Below are positions 58,151 through 64,000 of a DNA stretch of 64,000 nt, piece by piece. Each line of letters begins with the position of its first letter. Within the stretch, counting starts at the first letter, position 1. The notes below the pieces were generated by a model, which was not told the DNA's origin, did not search any database, and worked only from the letters and a program-made list of their open reading frames with translations. The stretch is from Parelaphostrongylus tenuis (taxonomy: Eukaryota > Nematoda > Chromadorea > Rhabditida > Metastrongylidae): contig JAHQIW010007254.1 in the NCBI GenBank assembly GCA_019055375.1, positions 62,001-126,000 on the forward strand, written 5' to 3'. The position numbers and the translations under genes are program-made.

Positions 58151-58993
58151 ATGTCCTCAATTCCTTCCGGCGACATCAACATTCAGCCAATCACGGAGAT
58201 TATCTTCAATGCACCGTACAACGACAACCACACCTACGACGTCAAGATCTTCAATCCGCCGTACGACGACAAGCACACCCACCACATCAAGATCATCAAC
58301 GCCACTGGACGACGCATCGAATGGACGGTCAAGACGGCGAACATGAAACGTCCTGATGCTTGTGGAGCGCTCAACCCAAAGGAGGAAGCACTCGTGGCTG
58401 TATCATGCGATTCCTTCTATAATGGACGTGAGGTGTGTTTTATTTCCTGATTTACTGACTTTATGCAATATAATGTCAGGTGGTGTGCAGAACTTTGAAC
58501 GTCGATGGCAATTTCACGCTTTCCGGAGGCGCGTGCTAACCTTTGAACTACTGGAACTCGTTCTGCCACCACTCTTTTTTGCAACGCTATTGTGATGTTG
58601 GCAGGAAAGCAAGATGGCAGAAGAGACCTGGTGATGCAGTGATCAGTACGCGTCCCAGAAAATCGAGTGCGAGTTTGAATTCCATCCGACGTTCAAAGGT
58701 TTGCTTAACACTTAACACTCACACGCACTAACACTCAACCTTACTGGGTATGTACTTGTAACTCATACGACCGCTAAAAACGGTTGAATAAAAGGAATTG
58801 CATTTAGAAACTAATTATGATTACTGATTCACTTATGTTGTGATAACTTCCGCCATAGGACACCAGCAATGATCGTTTCACCGTGGTATGGTGCAGCACT
58901 CCCGAAGGAGCCGCAGAGCAGTCCAGGCGCGAATGGAACCAGGGAGATGGTATGGTCCGTAGAAAGAATCTTCCAATCGAGTACAACCCATGA
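58151..58993 (+). CDS. msp: Major sperm protein (MSP) with an internal duplication
   Basis: Exon 1 is 58151-58432 (94 codons) and exon 2 is 58859-58993, joined in phase 0 (donor GAG|GTGTGT, acceptor CCATAG|GAC). The product has 138 residues; the family has 127. It starts [13 protein letters not shown] and ends [16 protein letters not shown], the MSP signature. MSP is the nematode sperm motility protein: it polymerises into filaments in the pseudopod and, when secreted, signals oocyte maturation. It has an immunoglobulin-like fold and no signal peptide. Residues 18-32 and 33-47 are a tandem duplication of the strand reading FNAPYDDKHTYHIKI in the family. The WTVKT..MKR loop is three residues shorter than usual. 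The intron of 426 bases is notable since C. elegans msp genes are generally intronless. AATAAA at 59006 gives a very short 3' UTR. Confidence 0.92.
58202..58291 (+). repeat. 45-nt in-frame tandem duplication inside the MSP gene
   Basis: Unit 1 is 58202-58246 and unit 2 is 58247-58291. Both begin ATCTTCAAT and end GTCAAG/ATCAAG. They differ at about a dozen positions. Confidence 0.9.
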
Positions 58994-59005
58994 TTGGTCG
59001 ACTAC

Positions 59006-59011
59006 AATAAA
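59006..59011 (+). terminator. Poly(A) signal of the MSP gene
   Basis: AATAAA 13 bases after the stop codon. Confidence 0.7.
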
Positions 59012-59546
59012 AGTGCTTAAGTGAAAATTTTGTCAGTGAACATGTGTACAGCTCAATTTACTTGAGAAAAGAGAGCAAAGAAAAGCATGATTATGAAACG
59101 TTCAATTCCAAAATTGAAGTCATAGTCAAAGTCAAATCGAAGTCTTATATGGAATACCAACACAATGGACGGATCCATTGATAGTGAAAGAGTGTTGTGT
59201 TATTCATCCAACAAGCGTGAATTTTGAAATTGGAAAAGTGTCAACTTTTTTTGCTGATTGGATGAAGGCACAAGATTTCTTTGGAATGAGGTATTTTTGG
59301 CTAACATTACAAAGGATTTCTCCTTCCTGGAAGCCGAGTAATACCAGCCGATGCTCTACAGTCGTTCGTCCTCGTTGTGATGTTTGTGTTCGTTCATTCG
59401 AGTTGGATCTTCTTCGAACGAACACTGCTGAAACAAGGCTTACCCAGCAGTGCTCCTTCTATGCAAAAAAAAAATGCCGATGATAATGAATACGCGCTGC
59501 TTTACTTTGTCTTTTAGCATGTATTCCATTCTGCAGCAGTCCTTAT

Positions 59547-59637
59547 GATCTTTAATTGCTTTTTGTAAAGTTCACATAGAGCACTGTCAAAGCCAAATCA
59601 GGATCACGTTTTGTATTCGAAGTAGTTGCTCTTTGTT
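59547..59637 (+). repeat. Direct repeat right of the MSP gene
   Basis: It matches 58019-58113 (AATTGCTTTTTGTAAAGTTC, AGGATCACGTTTTG, CGAAGTAGTTGC). No second MSP copy follows it. Confidence 0.75.
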
Positions 59638-59734
59638 TGAACTTCGCAGCCGGTTTATTAGGCAATGTGAAAATTTTTTTCGGTGCCTATGAAAAATAGA
59701 ACAAAGCCTCATTTACAATTCCTACACATCCGGT

Positions 59735-60440
59735 GATATAGAGCGATGTTCAAAATATCTGCATCATTTGGGATTCGAATTTACATTTTACCCTAGCAGG
59801 GGGTGCGTGCTCAAACTGTTGCACTACCATACCGGTTTTGGAACCACTCTTTCTACACTACAAGGCATCTATCTGTCAACAGCCAACCGTCAACGATCTG
59901 ATTTAGCATAGAAAGAGTGGTGTCAAAACGGGCGTCGGTGATGCAGCAGTTCAAGCATGAGCTCGGGGATAGGGTGAGGTGTGGGTTCGAGTCTTAACTG
60001 ACGCAAAAGTATTGCACATCACTCTATACCACTGGGCATATTATATCACCATACCACCGTTGAAGGCGATCAAATAAAAGAATTCTATAATCAATCGGAA
60101 TTCATTTATTTGACTGCCTCTTGCGGTGGTATGATCTTATAATATGCCCAATAATGTTTTCGCACAGCACTCTACATTACTGGGTATATTAAAGAATTCT
60201 ACTCGAGGCGCGAGCTCAATCGTTGCACTGCCGACACCCGTTTTGACACCACTCTTTTCCACGCTGCAACGCGTCGTCCATCTGTCAGCGGCCAACCGTC
60301 AACGGTCTGGAGTGAAGGGCCGCTAACGACAGTGAACCCACTGATGCTGACAGATATTGGGTTTCGATGATCAATTAGAATTCTTTTTTTGACAGCCTTT
60401 AGCGGTGGTAAGATGTTCTAATATACCCAGTGATGAGTGA
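59735..60440 (-). mobile_element. tRNA-derived repeat family C, array
   Basis: Several tRNA-like heads lie in both orientations: minus at 59830-59760 and about 60245-60205, plus at 59955-60005 (GTGGGTTCGAGTC as box B). The shared tail is ACTGGGTATATTA...ACCACCG. The phrase CATCTGTCAACAGCCAACCGTCAACG recurs. The anticodon-arm region is not canonical, so these are not functional tRNAs. Confidence 0.6.
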
Positions 60441-60574
60441 TGTGTGAAAAAAAATTGGTATCATGTGGGATGCAAACCCACATTTCACCCTATAGGGCCT
60501 TTACAAAGTCGTGTATCTAAATGGATACATCCCGTCTCGAGACAGTTATAAAAACGAATATGTAAGACACTTTA

Positions 60575-60838
60575 CCATCCGTCTTCACAATGCTTATTTT
60601 TTAAATGTGTGGATTCCAGTAACTCTAGCATTCAATCGTTCTTTCCTCTTCTTCGTGAACGCCGTAGAATTTTGGATGAGCGTGTCTCCTTTGAATTCTC
60701 GAGGATAGTCTGGCTGTGGCGCTTCATAGGGCACTCGTTGTTGCCTTTCGGATAGTGCTATGTGAGAGTAGGGAGGAGAATGAGATTTGGTGTTAGGGCG
60801 CGCCGTGACGAGCATCACGACCTTCGGCCTCAGCATAA
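60575..60838 (-). mobile_element. SINE family B copy
   Basis: Minus strand from the GAGGCCGAAGGTCGTGATGC head to the tail near 60585. The body has ACTATCCTCGAGAATTCAAA and TTCACGAAGAAGAG. Confidence 0.72.
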
Positions 60839-61049
60839 AACATTAAATGATTTGAAATGTATATGATAATATTTATTGAACCAGAGTGCGTTAAATCGGA
60901 CTAGGAGCCCATAGTTGCAGTGAACTTGAAACTTAAGCGTGAATTCTTGATATTATCATTTAAACTGAATTTAGCTTGTGTATAAAATATCTCGAACACT
61001 TGCTGTTACTTCATTGGAGAGCCATTGTTGTCATCAATACTTTTCAAAT

Positions 61050-62050
61050 TTGGTCCCTCTTCTTAGCTCGCGCTAGCATACATTGCCCACTATCCAGCAA
61101 CTTTTCCAATTCGCGCGAGAGTTCGCTTACTGCTTAACAGTTCCGCTTTACTTAATGAATGCCGTTAAGTATTGGCTGGAACGCCTCTAGTTGTCCAAAT
61201 TCGATCGTGATGGCGTGAGCGACAAAGCCAAGGCCTGTGACACTGTGTAACGAAAACTTCACTTTATGAATGAAGAGAGTTCCGTCCTCTAATCATTTTA
61301 TGCCAGTTTTCCATTATTCCGTTTCTTGTAAGGATCTACATGGAATTTGATGTGACCAGCAGCCTTGAGACGTGCATGTAGGTCGAAAGTGCTCTTGTGA
61401 TATAGGTGCAAAGCAGGAAACAGTTTCCAGCATGCCGCAGACGTGATCGGTTTTGTTCTCTTCCAGCCACCTTTCGTTGAATCCGAGATTTGATCGCCTC
61501 TTAGCGGGCGCCTCATCGCTCGGCGTCTTAAACGGAAGCACCCAGTATGAGGTTTACTCAGACAGGAATTTTCCTCCTATTCAGCTGCTTCTGTTTCTTG
61601 GAGTGCCAAGGTCAGCTTAGATAGAGTCATCCTCATGTCGTCACCACATTAGGCAGTTGCCTGGTTCTTATGGATCAGAAGGAGATTGTCACCTAGTGAC
61701 TAGTAGTTGCCATGACAGCGACGAATTCTAGCACTCTGAGCTCTTGGATGGAACTCCTCAACTTGGTGGACCGTGCTGGGGGTAGCACTTCCGATGTACT
61801 TGCAGCCCGAAAATAAGAATATCTTTCAGCCACGATGAGGAGTTAACCATTTGGGAAGGAACGCTATAAAAAATCTACTATCAGATGTCAATCCTCTCTG
61901 TTGTACACATGGACAGTTTCTTAAAAATCGTGCCGCAAAGGCAAAGTAGTCAGATACTGACGCGGAAGAATCCGTCCACATATCTATGTCACTGCTTCGC
62001 ACAAAATTTTGTGATAAAACAACATCTCCTGTTTTCATTAGTGGGTTGAA
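61050..62050 (-). other. GC-richer, coding-like but unrecognised stretch
   Basis: Minus-strand ORFs at 62038-61826 (SDIDMWTDSSASVSDYFAFA) and 61541-61298 have normal-looking composition but no family I can name. Stops separate them. A decayed retroelement is a guess only. Confidence 0.2.
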
Positions 62051-62214
62051 AAGAAAGTGGAAAAGTTGTGGAGCTCCTCTTAATGATAGACTTTTTTTCT
62101 CTTCATTTACTGTAACCTGAATGATTACGAATGGGTAACTTTATAGCCCTTTATGGACATTTGACATAAGTTTTCATTCTCTTTAAGCGCGGGGTGTGAC
62201 GTAGCAGATATAAC

Positions 62215-62885
62215 CAATGATGTTGATTGATGTGCAAAACTATGACGCCAAATGGAACTCGAACCCGCCCTTCAACTTCTTCGGAGAAGCGTGCTTAATC
62301 AGTTGCACTATAGTCGCCTGTTTTGCTGTCACTCTTTCTACTCTACATACACATAAATCGCGACATATTATCTGATATCAAACAAAATTCTTTTGCCTGA
62401 CCGCCTCTAGCGGTGGTATGGTATCATAATATACCCAGCAATGCAGAGTGATGTGCAAGACTTTTTTGTCAGGCGGGGCTTCGAACCCGCGTCTTACCTC
62501 ATGCGGAGACTCGCGCTTAAACGGTTACATTACCGTCGTCTGTTTCGACATCACTCTGCGCTACAGCACATCTATCTGTCAGCAACAAACCGTCAAAAAT
62601 CTGGCGTGGATAATCGCTATGGGCACCGAGCTTCCTTTTCATATCAAGACATAATGGGCATTGTTGATCCAACAGAATTCTTTTATGTGACCACCTTTAG
62701 CGCTGATATGATGTTACAATATATCCGGTTATATGAGGCGATGTGCGAGATTTTTGTGTCAGGCGGTACTCGAACCAGCGTCCAAAACGAGCGTAGGTAG
62801 TGCAACTTTCTCCGGATGGGATAAAATGCGGGTTTGAATCCAATTTAACGCAAAAGTTCTGCACATCACTATGTATTACTGGATA
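62215..62885 (-). mobile_element. tRNA-derived repeat family C, array
   Basis: Heads at 62330-62255, 62535-62465 and 62800-62740 read on the minus strand, each with a box B of the form CGGGTTCGA(A/G). Between them is the common ACCACCGCTAGAGGCGGTC-type block and a TATACCC element. The ORFs at 62441-63051 are shadows of the array. Confidence 0.62.
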
Positions 62886-63494
62886 TAACCTACATCACTT
62901 GATCTCTGCTTGCTCTCGAGTGAGACGAAAGATCAATGTTCATTGTTATTTGGCATGCCATAAAGTGAACGCTGTTCTCAATGATTATCACCACTGTTCA
63001 AGAATGAGCTGCATACTCAACAATCATCAGCATGTAATCTCTGCCACATAACGATATAGGAAAATGTGATAATAGGGTTAACCACAGAGGAAACTAACCA
63101 GTTACGTTGTGAACAAAAAGAAGTACTCGATTCAAAGACAAGACCATCTCAAAAGTGAAGTGACGGAGGTGATTACAGACGTGTGGTCCCAAGTGGAAAT
63201 CCCTTCCACGGTCATTATGTTGTATTGATGCCAGTTTGGAATTTACGCATCCACATCTGTACTAGTTTGAGTCAGCTATTCCAAATAACTATTCTGATAT
63301 GTCAATCACGAAAGATTTCCATGCATCGAGACATGAAGATGTGACTAATCGCGCGACTTTTCGTGAAGAAAAAATCGCTCTGCTGGTCATAGACGTAAGT
63401 TTCTCTGTTTTACTCATTTTTACTCCCTGAATTACTTGTGGAGATCCAAGGCATCGACTGTTTTTGAAGACTCGCAATAAACATTCAATATAGC

Positions 63495-63705
63495 TTTCGA
63501 GAATGTTTAAAGCCTTACCCGAGGTTGGTATGCCAGAGCCATAAACGCGTGTTTTGGAAGAACCGCCCTCTTCGTCAGGGGCCTACTCCCCTCATTAAGC
63601 CCTGCACTGTAACAAGAGAGAGGAGAATGTGGTGACGGCACAATGTACGAAATACGAGTGTATGGCTCTGGCATATAACCTCGGGTAGTGTTTAAACATT
63701 TTTGA
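63495..63705. mobile_element. Small inverted-repeat element with hammerhead-like core
   Basis: Left arm 63504-63545 (GTTTAAAGCCTTACCCGAGG, TGCCAGAGCCATA) is the inverted copy of right arm 63659-63702. Inside the left arm, minus-strand CTGACGA (63578-63572) is followed by a GAAGA/TCTTC stem and AAAACACGCGT. The GAAA box is changed, so the ribozyme looks dead. It has the geometry of the 50.1 and 54.8 kb pairs. Confidence 0.55.
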
Positions 63706-63709
63706 GAAT

Positions 63710-63890
63710 TGAGTGATGATCAAAAGCGCAGCCTCAGGCGCGAATCGAACCCGCGTTTCATCCTATACGGGGACGCGTGCTCTACCACTACACCACCGAG
63801 ACACATTTGCCCGATCACTCATTCTTCAGCCACCATATATGTTGTTGCTCACAACTCAGTTCTCTTAGGTGTATATGAAACATAATAACA
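63710..63890 (-). mobile_element. tRNA-derived repeat, family D
   Basis: Minus-strand head 63805-63729: TCTCGGTGGTGTAGTGGTAG (box A) and GCGGGTTCGATTCGCG (box B). A cloverleaf with anticodon loop CCGTATA can be drawn, but U33 is C and the T-stem has a mismatch. Flanks match the 2.7 kb copy. A pseudo-tRNA or SINE, not a working tRNA. Confidence 0.65.
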
Positions 63891-64000
63891 CTGCGAAAAA
63901 TGCAGTATAAGTACTAGAAATTTCGAGCATTAGTTATTAGGATGGCTGTCACCTCAACTGGGTTTATAAAGCGAAGTCCTATACCCAACCAAACCTGTTA

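Noticed and set aside
62441..63051. Overlapping ORFs of 68-119 codons
   Set aside because: They are made of family C tRNA-like repeats.
63729..63805. Possible functional tRNA gene (minus)
   Set aside because: A cloverleaf can be drawn, but position 33 is C, the T-stem has a mismatch, and the same head with the same flanks recurs at 2.7 and 30.9 kb as a dispersed repeat.

Overview
The window looks like a gene-poor, AT-rich piece of a nematode chromosome, most likely a hookworm or other strongylid (clade V). The reasons are a major sperm protein (MSP) gene, which only nematodes have; a small secreted YGG-type peptide gene; short exons with GTAAGT-like donors and TTTCAG-like acceptors; and a dense load of RTE LINEs, mariner relics, Penelope-like elements (PLEs) and tRNA-derived SINEs. 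The species assignment is inference. No bacterial features, CRISPR array or rRNA were seen.

Layout. Bases ~100-4272 (minus strand) carry a multi-exon DENN-domain gene (Rab GEF family). Ten exons run from the uDENN through the cDENN to the dDENN part, and nine of them join in consistent phase. Its 5' part may reach 5.0 kb and perhaps 13.2-15.4 kb, because phase-compatible exons lie there. Its putative introns hold SINEs, a mariner relic (7.9-8.4 kb) and an inverted pair of PLE 3' ends (11.1-12.6 kb). From 16 to 22 kb there are SINEs, an internally deleted mariner with both ends (20.7-21.3 kb) and a hammerhead-like motif (21.95 kb). A two-exon secreted peptide gene with TATA box and poly(A) signal lies at 22.9-23.4 kb. 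A small minus-strand gene of three phase-consistent exons (unknown product) is at 26.5-27.5 kb. The stretch 28-38 kb is mostly repeats. Two near full-length but dead RTE LINEs lie in opposite orientation at 38.5-41.7 kb (-) and 50.6-53.84 kb (+). A mariner C-terminal relic is at 47.1-47.4 kb. The two-exon MSP gene is at 58.15-58.99 kb. The right end (59.7-63.9 kb) is an array of tRNA-derived repeats.

Most notable: (1) hammerhead ribozyme motifs, two of them with every core nucleotide intact (54882-54924 and 55230-55272), sit in divergent inverted pairs at 50.1-50.4 and 54.8-55.3 kb; PLE coding remnants with the same geometry at 11.1-12.6 kb suggest that these are PLE 3' termini; (2) a 57-bp GC-rich cassette occurs in opposite orientation inside two same-orientation copies of one dispersed repeat (45.43 and 55.81 kb); (3) the MSP gene has an in-frame 45-nt tandem duplication and lies between two ~90-bp direct repeats.

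The genes do not form an operon or a pathway; they are separate eukaryotic genes in repeat-rich DNA. All splice models come from reading by eye, without transcripts.
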